A stretch of 64,000 nt of DNA, taken from positions 2,790,001 to 2,854,000 of the forward strand of contig OZ218952.1 of NCBI GenBank assembly GCA_965112735.1, in the 5' to 3' direction. Source of the DNA: Phaeosaccion multiseriatum (taxonomy: Eukaryota; Ochrophyta, other classes). Made by a program: the position numbers and the translations under genes. Each line of letters begins with the position of its first letter. The stretch's first letter is position 1. Below, in pieces: positions 20,901 to 33,169 of this stretch. The notes beneath the pieces were generated by a model. The model saw only the letters and a list, made by a program, of their open reading frames with translations, was not told the DNA's origin and ran no database searches.

Positions 20901-23900
20901 GGAAGTTGGAGTGTTTAGAGCTGCAGACCAGACTGGAGGAGGGGCAGGCAGACAATGAGAGGAAGGTGCAGCAGCTTCATGCTCGGGTGCTGGCGTTACA
21001 AGCACAAGAAGAAGATAGCAGCGCTCTTGACGAGCAGCAGCACACAGATAGCGCCGCACGGAGAACCAACTCGGAAGGCTCCGTGGAGCAGCTCCAGGGA
21101 GAGCTCAGGGACAGCGCAGCTGAGCTGGAGGCGATGCAGGTACGATGGATATGGAGTAAGACAGAAGACAGGAGGGAGAGGGAGATAGAAGACAAAGGAG
21201 GTAAATCGGATCCGACCGCAACCCAACCCCCCCCAAACCCCACTCCATCGCAGGCGGACCTTTCCAGCACAGCGTCGGCACTAGAGGTGGCAACCCTCCG
21301 AGCCGAGGGACTAGACGACCAAGTCAAAGATCTAGAGGAGCGGATCGACGGGCAGGAGAGGCTGGACGTGGTGTCTGAGCAGCTCGAAGAGGCCCGGACT
21401 GCGCTGGAGGGGGCGAGAGAGGAGGTGGAGGCTCGAGTAAAGGAGGTGGAGGAGCTCAAGAGGAGGGTGGGGGTCGCGGAGGCCGCTGCACAGACCAAGG
21501 AAGCCTTGGTGGTGGAGAGGGAAGGGCAGCTGCAGAGTGAGAAGGACAAGGCGGAGGAGTGGAAGGTCGCTGGAGAAGCTCTGCGGGAGGAGCTGGCCTC
21601 TACGACGGAACAGCTCGGAAACCTTCGCACGCAGATGGCGAGCCTGGAGGACCAGCTCGCCACCAAGGAGGAGGTACTGGAGCTCAAGCAGAGCGAGGTG
21701 CGATCCGCACTTGCGGCCAAGGAGGAAGCCGTGGCTGGCATGACGGAGAAGGAGAGAGAGATGATGGCCTTGTCGGGGGGGGAGAAGGAGCTGGAGGTGG
21801 CGAGAGAGAGTCTCGAGAGGGCCAATGGAGAAGTGGAGGAGATGAGAGCGATGTTGGAGGAGGCACACCGGGCGGTGCAGCAAGGAGAGGAGCGGATGGA
21901 CGAGTTGGAATCCAAGGTGTCACAGATGGAGACGCAGGAGGAAAAGACTGTGGACATGCTCGCACGGATGGACAGGGAGGTGAAGGAGGCAAAGGAGGGG
22001 AGGCGTAAGAAAGAGGAGGAGGCCCTGCACGTGTTGAGCAAGTTGGAAGAGATGCGAGGAGAGAGGGATGCCCTGAAGGAGGCCGCACAGCAAACGGAGG
22101 CGGATTTGTGTCGCCAATTGGGGGAGATGAAGCACCAACTGGTCGAGATGGGCTCCGTCCGAGCCGCACTGGAGGAGGGGAGAGCCGCAGACGCGGAGGC
22201 GGCGATGGCAGTGGTGGCACAGAGAGATGCGTTGAGTACACGAGTGGACGAGTTGGCGCAGAGGTTGGATGAGGTGGAGGCCGCTCGACATGAGCTGAGC
22301 GAGGAGAGCCGTAGAGGGATGGAGGAGCTTCGTCGCCTGGAGGCGGCGGAGAGGCACAAGGTCGAGGAGGAGAAGGCGACGTTAGGGTTGGAGCTGCGAG
22401 CAGAGGTGGAGGCGAAGGAGGAGGAGATTGCGTCGTTGTCCGAGCGGGTGGAGAAACTGGAAGAGAGTCTGCAAGTGGCAACGCAAGAGAGCGAGGAGGT
22501 GAAGGGGGTGGGGGCGGCACTTGAGAAGGACTTGATGGAGGCTCGGGCGCTTACAGCACAGGCTGTTCAGGACAAGACGAAGGCCGAAGAGAGACTGGAG
22601 GGGAAGATACAGGCCCTCGATGAGACTCTGTCGAAGGTGCAGAGAGCGCGAGAGGTGGAGGCGGAAGAGGCGGCGGAGGCTGCTGGAGCGTTTCACCAGC
22701 GGCTTGAAGAGATGGAGCAGCTGCGGGAGGAAGTGGTGGCCATGGCGGAGGAGAAGAGACAGGCAGAGCGGGAGAGCGCAGTGGCCAGAGAGGCAGCGGC
22801 TGTGCGTATCCTCGAATTGGAAGAGGCCATTGCGGTGGAGAGGGCGGCGTTGGAGGAGGAGAGGGAGGCATTGGGCCAGGAGATGGAGAGGAAGTTGGGG
22901 GAGAAGGACGCTGAGCTGGCGACTGTGCAAGAGCAGATGACCAACTTGTCCACCTTGCTGCAGGAGAAGGAGGAGCTTGAAGAAGAGACGAGGAAGAAGG
23001 AGGAGGAGCGAGAGCAGGAGAAGGAGAATCAGGAGGTTGAGAGTGCCCGTGTCCTGTCGGACAAGCTGGAAGAGCAGAAGGAAGAGCACAGCAGACGCCT
23101 GAATGAGGCGATGGCGGCTGCTCAGCAACGCCTCGACGCCCTGAGCGAGGAGAGGAGTCGCATGGGGGAGGACTATCGTCGGCAAATAGCGACGCTGGAG
23201 CACGACAAGGCGTTGTTAGAGAGCGAGCAGGTCACTCGTGCGTTGGAGTTTGACGAGGTGACTGCGGCCAGAGACGAATTGTCGGAGAAAGTGGGGCATC
23301 TTCTGGGGGAGCTGGACGACTTTGCCATCACAAAGGCGGCCATGGAGGGGGCGAATGACCAACTGCTGAGGGAGGTGAGGGCAGCAACGGCAGAGGCCGC
23401 GGAGAGGGCGGAGCAGACTCGAGAGCTGCAGGCGGAGCTAGCGCAGCACGTGAGCACCACTCAGGAGGTGAAGGCCAAGCTGAGCAGACAGGTGGAGGAG
23501 CTCGAGGAGGCTTTGGCTGGGGCGAAGAAGGAGGGGGAAGAGTTGGAACACTCTTACGAGGAGCAGCGGTTGGAGCAGGAGCACAAGTTGGAGCAGTTGG
23601 CGGAGGCGCAAGAAGCAGTGTTGGAGCACGGGAGGGAGATGGAGGCCCGGTACCAAGCCAAGATCGCCAAGATTGAGCAAGAAGAAGAGGCCCAGCGGGA
23701 GGCAGAGAGGTCGAGGCGGACGGAGCAGGAGACACAAATTGTCGAGCTCTTGTCGGCGAGGGAGGGTCTGACTACGACAGTGGAGGAGATGGGGAGGGAA
23801 CTCGAGCGTATGGGGGAGGAGAGGGTCAAGCTTGACCGAGAGGTGGAGCGGGCGGAGCAGAGGGTGAGGGACGTGGAGGAGGAGATGAGAGTGCTCAGGG

Positions 23901-26900
23901 AGGAAGAGCTTGGAGAGGCTTACTCCGAGCTTGAACATCGCAAGGAGGAGTGCGCCGCCTTACAGAGCCGACTGGATGCCAACTCGACCCAGCTGAAGGC
24001 ACTGGAGGGACGCAGTACCACGGCAGCGGCAGAGGAGGAGGGACTGAGGGCGGAGATTGAAGAGCTCAGTGCTACTCTGACGGGGGTGGTGGAGAGTCTG
24101 GCTTCGGCGACTGGACGGGCAGAAGAGGCAGAAAAGGGTCAGCGTGAGGCCGAGGAGGAGAAGGAAGAGACACACAAGAGGCTTCAAGCTACAGTGGTGG
24201 AGCTCGGCGAGCGGTTGGAGGAAGCGAGGGCACAGCGAGAGGCCGAGGAGAAGAGGAAGGGATTGCTCGAAGCGGAGGGAGAAGCGCTGGTTGGCAAGTT
24301 GCAGGAGGCCGAGGAGAACGTGGAGCGTCTGTCGAGAGAAGTACGAGAGGAGAGAGACAGAAGCCAGGAGAGGCTGGAGCAAGTTGAGCAAGAGAGACAG
24401 GCGAGGGAGGAGGAGTTTCAGAGATTGTTGCGCGAGAGGGCGGAGAGTGAGATGGCAGCAGAGGCGCGACGGGCTGCCCTAGCCGAGGAGGTGGAGGAGG
24501 TGCAGAGGGACAAGTTGGTGCTTCGTTCACAGCTGGAGGCGGCCGGGTTGGAGAACCAAAAGCTGAGGGAGGAGATGGAGGAGGAGAAGCGCTGCCACAC
24601 GAAGACGCTGGAGGGGCTTAGAGGGCAGCTGGAGGAGGCACAGGCAGAGCTCACGCGCCTTCATCAGCGGGCGACGACGGCGGACCAACACGCCAAGGAG
24701 CTTAGGCTGGCGAATGACGCGTTTCAGGTTGAGAGGAAGGATACGGAGGAGCTTGTGGCAAGGCTCAGGGGCAGTGTGGTTAGTGCGGAGGCATCTCAGG
24801 AGGAGATGGGGCGAGAGTTGAGCGAGATGCGTTGTAGAGTGCGGGCGTTGGAGGGGGACAAGGCCGGGCTGGAGGAGCGGCTGGGGCAGTTGGAGAAGGA
24901 GGCGGAGGAGAGGAAGGAGCTTGTGGAGGAGCAGCAGCGCACCATTGAGCGCTTGCAGGAGGAGCTGGAGGTCAGCAAGACTAGCAAGGGCAACGGGAGC
25001 AGTGGTAGCAAGGCGGCAGATCCGGAGCTCCAACGAGAGAACGAAGACCTCAAAGTAAGTCAACGAGAGGAACAAGTGCTTTAAAACTACCTGTCCTGCT
25101 GCGTGTCGGGGGGAGGGCTGGGGGGGGGGGGGATCCTTCGTCCTCTTTTATCACGCACAGACTTGCTCTTTTCAGACACCTGCTCACTCCCTCCCTCTCC
25201 ATCTCCTCCCTCTCCCTCCCTCCCTCCTCTGGACAGCTCCGAGTGGCCGACCTTGAGCAGCAACGCTTGGGCCAAACCTCCCAGCTCCACTCCGTCATTG
25301 GTGACGTGGAGAAGGCGGAGCAGAACGTTCGAGAGACGATCCAGCGTGAACGTACCAAGGCCAAGGCTCTGGCGACTCAGTTGGAGGTCTTGCAGGCGGA
25401 CTTTGATGCCCTCAAGGGGGAGTTGGGGGAAACCAAGGCCAAGCTCGCCACAACAGAGGTAGGTGTGTGTGGGTGTGCGGTTGTACCTATGCGTGCGCGT
25501 GTTGGTGGTATGAACGCGTTCTCATCTCGCGACTCATCTCTCTCGGTTGCTCATGCGATCCCATCAGAGTTCGCTCCAAACGGTCAACGGCAAGCTCCAC
25601 ACCAAGATGACCACGGTCAAGAATCTTTGGGAGAAGATTCACACGCTGAGAAGCACCACCATCGGAGCCGGACCTGTTGGTGATACCGAGGAGGAGGAGG
25701 AAGAGGGAGGAGGAAGCGGAGGAGGAGGGGGGCACGGGACTCACAGGGGCGACGACGGCACTGAAGACAAGGAGAACGACCGTCAGAACAACATGCTTCG
25801 GAGGGAGCTGGGGGAGGCGATGGAGAACCAAATGGAACTCGAGAAGCGGTGCATAGAGCAAGAGGAAGAACTTCAGGAACTGAAGGGAGGAGGCGGGGGG
25901 GGAGGGCGTGAGCGGAGCCTCAGTGTGTGCTCCAGCAGAGCCGGCTCGGTGCATTCCTCCTCTTTTGTGCCCCCGCCTCCGTTGCTCAGCAAGGAAGAGC
26001 GGCTCGTGGAGGAGAAGAATGCTCTCAAGGAGCAAGTAAGGGCTCAGGAGTCACAGTTGGCCGAGCTTCATCGCGTCATGGAGCAGATTCGAGTCCTCGA
26101 CGACATGCCGCTCGTCCTTGACTTGGCCAGCGTACGGGGTATAACACTCAACGCCGCCACCGCCATCGGAGGAGGAGGAGGAGGAGCGGGGGGGGAGGGA
26201 GGGGACGGCCTGGAGCTGAGACCGGTATCCCCAGGGGGAAGCATCTGCAGCAGCAGCGTGGTGGATACACAGCAGCAGCAGCAGCTTCCTCACCCTACGG
26301 GGTCGTCCCAAAGCCTGCATGGAGGGCAAGGGAGGAGGATGTCACAGCACCGCCTCGTTCGGAGGGGGTCTTCATTGGCCCATGGCGCTTCAGCCGCCTT
26401 CCCTGCGCTGTCGGACTCCGCTCTCACGGCACCTCCTTCGTCGGGAAGTGCTTCGGGGGCTTCCGGACCGAGGAGGAGGAGTACGGCCGCAGCCGGGGCG
26501 GGGGTGAGACCAAGCTCTGCGGTGATGCGTGAGAGAGAGCGGGCCCGACGCCGGCTGAGTGCCCCCACCAGTGGCAATGCTCCCGTGAGTACACGGTCTT
26601 CTTTGAGCTCCACACAGGGCTCTCCAAGGGCATCCACAGATGGCTTGGGCCTGGGCCTGACGTCGGTTTCCGAGGCGGGGTGGGACCGCATCGCCCTCGA
26701 CCCCCCCAGCGTGGAGACCAATGCAGCGTCGTCTGCTAAGTGGGATCACTGTTCTTCTTCTTCGCAGCCTGGGGCGTCGTCCTCCACCCTCTTGCTGCCA
26801 TCGTCAGCAGAGCCGTCTTCTCTGGCCGGGGTGGATCCTGACACACTGCAAGAGTTGGCGTGCTGGTGGCACCGCAAGTCGGAGCAGCGACAGCAGCTCA

Positions 26901-28126
26901 TCGCTTCCGTCACTGGATCCGGAGGAGGAGGAGGAAGCATTCAACATGACGACGATCTCGCGTCCACGCTTGGTAGCAACTATGAGGGCAGCGTCGGACG
27001 CCTCTCACAGAGTCTCACCTCCTCTTTGTCTTCCCTTGCGCCTGTCGCGCGTACGTCCTCAGCCTCTGGGGGCGGGGGTGGGAGGAGACCGCAGTCAACC
27101 AAGTCTCAGTCGGGTGTTGGTGCACTCGATCGCGCCTCGCTGGACTTCTTCTCTTTACCCTTCTCCGCCGCCGAAAGCTCTTCCTCCACTTCTCCTCCCG
27201 CTCCTCCCTCCTCGACCTCCGGGGCTTCTACTACAAATGGCGACGCCGAGCGAAGTCGAACTCACGGATACGGTTTCGGTCGATCAAGGGTGGGGGGCCC
27301 GCCACCTCGAGCTACTACTGCCTCGGCTTTCACTGCACCCAAGGCGCTCAAAATGAACCGCCAGCAAGCCCTCGCTGCTCGCAAGACCAACGGTGGCCCT
27401 CCTGGCGGCTCCGACGGCACGATGAATAGCAGCACGGGTTTAAGCAGTGGTCGCCACGTGCCCCCGAGGAGCAGCACAGCGGTGTTAGACAGACGGCCCT
27501 GTAAGCCCCCCGGAGGAGCAGCAGCAGCAATAGCAGCAGCAGCCGTTGGTGATACAGCAGCAGCAGCAGCAGCAGGTGGAGCGGGTCGAGTGCCGAAGAG
27601 GCCCTCCTCTCCGACTCCGTCCCTCGCCAAGTCGACTTCGTCTCGACGCAGCGGAGTTGGAGGAGGAGGAGGGGGGGCCTTGGACCGTTCCGCACTCCGC
27701 AGACGGACGGGTAACACCCCTACCAATGGCTCCAAACCCTCCACTGCTGGGGCTGTCCGTGTCGCCGCTAGCAAGGCCTCAGGAGGAGGATCCAGGCGCC
27801 TCGCTAAGCCATCTGCGACTGCTTCGTCGTCGTCAGCTGTTGGGTCTGTGGTTGGATCCTCGGTTGGATCTGGAACTGTTGACGTGCATGCCTCCATGTC
27901 AACATCTTTGTCTTCGCTTCGCTCGGTGGAGAGCTTCCGCTCGGCTGCGTCCACGGAATCCGCAGCTCAGCAGGCAGAAGGACCATCATTGTTATCATTG
28001 TCATCATCTGGGGTGAGGCTCTCGGCTCAGACCACCAAGGCGCAGCGGGCGTATCAGCAAGAGGCACAGAGAGTGCAGAGGAGGACAGCAGCGGCAGCCA
28101 AGACGCGTAGTAAGGCGTGGAAGTAG
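17966..28126 (+). CDS. Giant membrane-anchored coiled-coil protein
   Basis: Five exons, all joined in phase 0: 17966-19216, 19541-21139, 21254-25054, 25237-25458 and 25568-28126 (3143 aa). The N-terminal ~230 residues include a short coiled coil. One hydrophobic helix follows at about residues 238-255 (ALLVLAVPVIWFSMRLY), then a poly-Gln patch. About 1900 residues of nearly unbroken Glu/Lys/Arg/Leu-rich heptads come next. The C-terminal ~850 residues are Ser/Gly/Ala-rich and basic, probably disordered (ends RTRSKAWK-like). No motor or enzymatic domain is visible. The shape recalls golgins, giantin or rootletin-like scaffolds, but composition alone cannot assign a family. Tethering of membranes or cytoskeletal scaffolding is inferred. 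The 114-bp intron 21140-21253 stays open in frame, so its retention would still give a protein. Confidence 0.85.
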
Positions 28127-28196
28127 AGCGGAGGAGTGGGAGGGAAGCCAAGACGCGTAGTAAGGCGTGGAAGTAGAGCGGAGGAGTGGGAGGGAA
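28097..28196 (+). repeat. Two perfect 50-bp tandem copies spanning the coiled-coil gene's stop codon
   Basis: The 50 bp beginning GCCAAGACGCGTAGTAAGGC at 28097 is repeated without change at 28147. The first copy contains the in-frame TAG stop (28124-28126); the second lies in the 3' UTR. Confidence 0.95.
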
Positions 28197-28596
28197 GCCG
28201 TGTGGGGGAGTGAGGGAGTGAGGAGGTGCGGGGGGAGAAGGGGTGCTCTAGTCAGTATTGTGGGTCAAGAGAGAGAGAGCGAGAGAGAGAGAGAGGGACG
28301 GGGGGTCGACGGGAAGCCGCAAGCCTTGGGTTGTCGTTATCGAAGAGAAGGGAGGTGTGTTGTCTATTCTTTGTTTATTTGTTTCCCGATACATTGCACG
28401 TACGGTCTACTGCGGCGTTTTGCCTACATGCTTACTTAACGAGGTGCCTGCCGCAAGGCTACATGCTTTAGACTATTTACAATTTACAACTTCACGACAA
28501 TCCATTCATTAATGGGTACTGTACAGAGTTTTGTTGATTTTTACTTGTCACCACCACCAGTTCACCGCCACTGGACCACCAACCGGTTGACTAGTC
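28197..28596. other. Convergent intergenic region
   Basis: 400 bp between the 3' ends of the coiled-coil gene (+) and the IQ-motif gene (-). It has a GA-rich tract at about 28266-28296 and no identifiable gene or RNA. Confidence 0.6.
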
Positions 28597-31500
28597 CTAC
28601 TCTTGCTCCTCCTGCTGAACCACCAACTGCTTCACCAGCTCGCGATACTCCTCGCCGCCGCCCATGGAGGGAACGGGAGGAGTCACTCCACCCTCACCCT
28701 CTTCAGGCCCGACCCCCAGCAGCCTCCTCTCCTCGTGACAAGTCGTGTCTGCTTGTCGTACGCGCACAAACACCGCCAACTGTGACTTGGCCCCGTACAC
28801 AAAGGCTCTCTGGGTGAGCTCGGGCCGACCGGGCACGCTGTCCCACGCATAACGATGGGTAGCAAAGCTTGCCCTGCTCCAGATCATGTCTCTGTCTTGG
28901 GCATTGCTTTGGTCAAAGAGAAAGTCCTCCCCTACTCCGGCCTCAAGAGGAAGGCTGAGGGCCGCAAGGGGTAGCGCTCCATTGCTGTTCTTCTGGTGCT
29001 TGTTGTTGGTAAGCTTGTGCTTGTTGGTGATGTGCTTGTTCCCCTCCCCGGGTCGGACCGAAGGCGACGACGATGACGATGACGACGACGACGACGACGA
29101 CGACGAGGAGGAGGCGGCGGAGGCCCCTTGTTGGAGCAAAGTTGGAGAAGCGTTGAAGGGGCGTACCTGCGTGTGGTGGTAGTGGAGTGGTGGTGTTGTT
29201 ACCGAGCCGGACAGTGTGTTGAAGAGCGGAATGGTTAGCGGGGGCGAACGGGTCAGAGAGACACAGATGAGATGGATGGCCGGGGTCGAATGCGAAATTC
29301 ACTCACATGTGTGACCAATACTCGAGAAACAAAGTCTGGCTCCTTCTCCTCCTCCTCCCCGTCCTCCACTTCCTCCTCCTCTCCCCTCTCCTTTGCCTTC
29401 TCCGATACTTCGGCTGCCCGAAGCCGTTTCATTCTGCACCAGCGCTTCTGCTGATGCTCTGCGGGATCGATGGTGATCCAGAGGAGCGCCGAGTCGCACC
29501 CGCCCGTGCCGTCTGTGCCTGCAAAGCGTAAGCTTGTGTCCTCCTCCTCCTCCTCCTCCTCCTCCTCCTTCTGCTGCTGCTGCTGCTTGTGCGTCTTTCT
29601 TCTCATCACATCCTGCTTGTACATCACACGCGAGAGCTCTTGCATGTCAAGTGCCTTCCCTGTGGGAGGGAGCAGGCTGGTAAAGTAGCCCCAGTCAGGC
29701 TCCGATCCGGCCTTGCCGCCTCCTCCTCCACCTCCTCCTTGCTCTTGCCCTTGTCCTTGGTCTTGCCCTTCGCCCTCTTGTTCTCCTCCTTCCGTGTTGC
29801 CCCTTCTCCTTCTCCGCCCCGCTGCACCCCCACCCCAACCCCGGTCCTCCTTCTTGTTGTAATTACTGCTGCTGCCCCCACCCTCCTCACCCTCTGTGCC
29901 CTCAAACAAAGGCGCCACGAACCACGAACCCCGCTTCCCGTGATCCTCCTTCCCATCCCTGAGAAACGGTCGAAGCACCTCCACCACCACCTCGTCCCGT
30001 AAGCGTTCATCACTGAGACAACACGCATACCGCGAGTGCCTCTGACTGACCGACACGAGCCTACCTTTGTGGACAAGGGCATAGAAGCTCAGGCCGGCCC
30101 GGAGATAGCGTGGCACGACCTGAAGCCCGAGCCCCAAGGGGTACAGCGATCGCTTGGGCGGCCACGCTCCGACTCTGGCCCCACTTTGTGCGAGTCGGAG
30201 GGTATGACGCATAACAGCGGCCGCCGATGGACTCTCCAGAAGGAGGCACAAGGCTTGTTTTGCGGTAGGAGCCGACTGACTACTCAACACCAGCTGCTCG
30301 AGTCGCTTGAGGTTGAGGTTGGTGGTCGTCATCTTTAACTCCTCCCCCAGGGCCTTCCCCTTCGCCTTCGCCTTCCCCCCCTTACCTTGTCCCTTGCCTC
30401 CCTTGCCAAGGCTACCATCCCCACCGACGCCCCCTTGTCCTCTTGCTGCCGGACTTTTGGCCCGTTTGCCCCCCTCTCTCTTGCTGCGCTTCTTTCTCTT
30501 CTTGTTTGATGGCGATGGGGATCTCCCCACCCCCTGAACCCCTCCCCCGCCGTCCAAACTGCTGCTACTGCTGCTGCTGTTCGCTTCCTCTTCTGCTTCA
30601 GAGTCCATCTCATCAACGGCGTTTCCCAACGTGCCAAGCCATCCATCCGCGCCGACAGCAACACCAGCAGCAGCAGCAGCAGCCGCCGCAGCAGCAGACG
30701 CAGACGCAGCAGCCGCGGCGGCCCCTCTACCCCGCTGTTTGCCTCCTCCCCAAGCCGCGACGGCACCACCAGCACCACCAGCAGCACCAAGAGTAGCAGC
30801 AGCAGCAGTAGCAGCGACGGTTTCGACTGCCTGCAGCCTGAGGCTGCTGTCCTCCTCCCCGCCGCCGGCAGCATGGAACCTGGGGTGGAAGAGCCGCAGA
30901 CCCACTCGGGGGGGTAGGTAATGATCTCGAGCCCCCCTGGGCCACCCGACAAGCACCTTCTCCACCTCCGGGTCCGTGGGCATGCCCCGGACGGACACTT
31001 CAGCCGCCTCCAGACTCACGGCTACCTCCGCAAGACGACGAAGCTGTAGCACCTCTTCCTCTCTCTGCACGCGCTCCTCCTCCTGCCCTTCCCTCAGCAA
31101 GATGTAAAGATCAAGCCGCCTCTCTCGTGTAGTCTCCTCTGTGGCCAGCCGCCTCTGAGCCGCCTCCGGAGTGCTTGGAAGAAGCTCGTTTCGCAAGAGG
31201 CGAGGCGGGTCGCGCGTCCGCCTCTTCTCCTTGCCTCTCTTGTCTAACCAAACGTACATGATCTCCTCGCCGTCATCGTTGTGGTTGTCGCCGTCGTTGT
31301 CATCAGTAGCTGCCTCTTGTTGGCCTCCTCCCTCTGCGTGCCCGTCTCCTCCTCCTCTGTCGCCCTCTTGTTCTCCTTGTGGTGTCTCCTCACCTTCTCC
31401 CCTCCCCCCCCCTCCACCGCTCCTCCTGTTTGAAGTTCCTCCTGACTCCATGTGGACCATCTGGCAGCTGCTGAGAATGAGGCGCCTTACCATCCTGCGG

Positions 31501-32990
31501 GCTAGCATGCCCCTCACAGCCTTTTGGAGCCTGAGGGTCGCCCTTCTCCCCTCTACCCCGTGCCGCTTCTTGCTCCAAGCGTACAGCCCAACGGCGTGGT
31601 TGACGAGAGATTCGCTGATTTCTCGCACCTTCTTGGCAGCTTCCCTGTGCGTTTCAGAGCAGCAGAGGAGAGAGGTAGAGAGAGAGGGTATTGCCCCCCC
31701 AAAAAAGACAGAGGGGTCAATTGCAAGTGTGCTTGATATCGTCGCAGCAATCAGATAGCACTTGGGGATGACGGGTGAAGTGCCTTGGCAGCTTCACTGT
31801 CTTACTGACACACAGGAGTGGCGGAGGAGAGCTATACTCCAGCACAAACACTGCTCGCGATTCTAGGGTGAGGCAAGTTGAGAAGAACAACAATAAAGGA
31901 TTGAGTCCTTGAGCTGAGCCCTTGAGCTGGGCTCCCTCCCTCCCACCTGTGTTTGGTCATGGAGAGGCTATCTGTATGGTGCTGTTCCTTTCGAAGCTCG
32001 GAGGCGTGGGACGTAATCTTCTCGGCAAAGTGTAGTACAGCGAGCGCGCTGTCTGTGGTTATGCTCAACGTCGCCCTGTAGGCAGACAGGCAGACAGACA
32101 ACAGCAGGGCCGAGGTCGAAGGCTGGAGTCAGGTCCGAGCCAGTCAGTCAGGCAGGCTCGAGACGAGTGCGATTCTCATGTCAAGGAGAGAGGGGGCTGG
32201 AGATGAAGCAGCCACCACACTCCCCCACTACCCTACCCACCTCCACTCCCTCAGCCGCCGAACCGAACCTCTCCCACCACCACATCCTCCCCTCCTCTCC
32301 CTCCAGAGCGCAAATAGCTTAAGGCTTAAGCTTAGTTTAGTCGTCACACAAGGCTGTACGCAGTAGGCTAATAATACCGCTTCTATAGCTTTATCACTCT
32401 CCCGTTTGTGTAGTGTTTGTTACAAAGAGAAGGGCTGGGCGCGGTGGAGGACTTCACCCTCTCCTCCTCCCACAGCTTTCCCTTTCTTTCTTACCCCGGC
32501 AAAAAGTGCAGGCGAGCGTCGGTATCTTCCAGGAAATTCACCGCAGCTCGACGAGCGCTTGCCTCGGGTGCGTGGGCGCGGAAGAAGGCTTGCCGCCTCC
32601 AGGAGTCTGGGTGGCAGCTAAGCAAGCTGGGTTCGATCGTGATCGAGCGATCGGGAAGAGGGAACAGAAGGAGCACGTCAGCAGCAGCAGCAGTAGTAGC
32701 AGCAGCAGATATCCGTACCTCCTTCTAAAGTTGATACACCACCAGTAGTCTCTGTTGTCCCTCTCCTTCCTCCGCTTCTCCACATCAGCAGCCTCCTGAG
32801 GCACAATTTCATCCCTCCACACCAGCTCTGCAAGGCGGCAGGTGATGCACGAAATATCCACTCCCGAGCACTCCTGTGCCGGTGGCCTGACCCGCCGCTG
32901 CTCCACCCCTCCCCCACTTAACGGCGCTCGCAGTACAGTGGCATCGAAGCTGTGTTTGCTTCGCGAGAGCTGTTCAAGGGGGCGTAGCAT
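28597..32990 (-). CDS. IQ-motif protein of unknown function
   Basis: Four exons join in frame: 32990-32719, 32075-31947, 31644-29307 and 29166-28597 (1102 aa from the ATG at 32990). The spliced N-terminal half is helical (CITCRLAELVWRDEIVPQEA; ALAVLHFAEKITSHASEL). An IQ-like segment, LRLQKAVRGMLARRMVRR, suggests calmodulin binding. A conserved-looking core follows (TAKQALCLLLESPSAAAVM; YLRAGLSFYALVHKGRLVSV), separated by acidic, Ser and Ala-rich linkers. The end (WITIDPAEHQQKRWCRMKRL; FVYGAKSQLAVFVRVRQAD) looks folded. I do not recognise the family. The start is uncertain: a TTTACAG acceptor-like site near 33050 keeps the frame open upstream, so an extra 5' exon may exist. Confidence 0.75.
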
Positions 32991-33169
32991 CTGCACCTCG
33001 GAAAGAGGGAGACCTGAGCGGAACAAGGAGCCGCTCTCTAGTGTAGGCTTGCCTGTAAAGAAGAAGAGAAGGGAACGAGAGGAAGAGAGGGGGGGGAGAG
33101 CTGAAATTTTTGAAACTGTGAGATCGGAGATCAACTCCTTTTAATCTTTCTCTCCTTCCTCCTCTGAAG
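32991..33169. promoter_or_regulatory. Very short divergent promoter region
   Basis: Only 179 bp separate the proposed start codons of the IQ-motif gene (-) and the CBS gene (+). It must hold both 5' UTRs and promoters unless the IQ gene starts further upstream. No TATA box is evident. Confidence 0.35.

Noticed and set aside
20977-22520. Long minus-strand frames up to 460 codons, Ser-rich
   Set aside because: Shadows of the heptad-coding exon of the coiled-coil gene; GAG/CTC codon bias keeps the reverse frames open.
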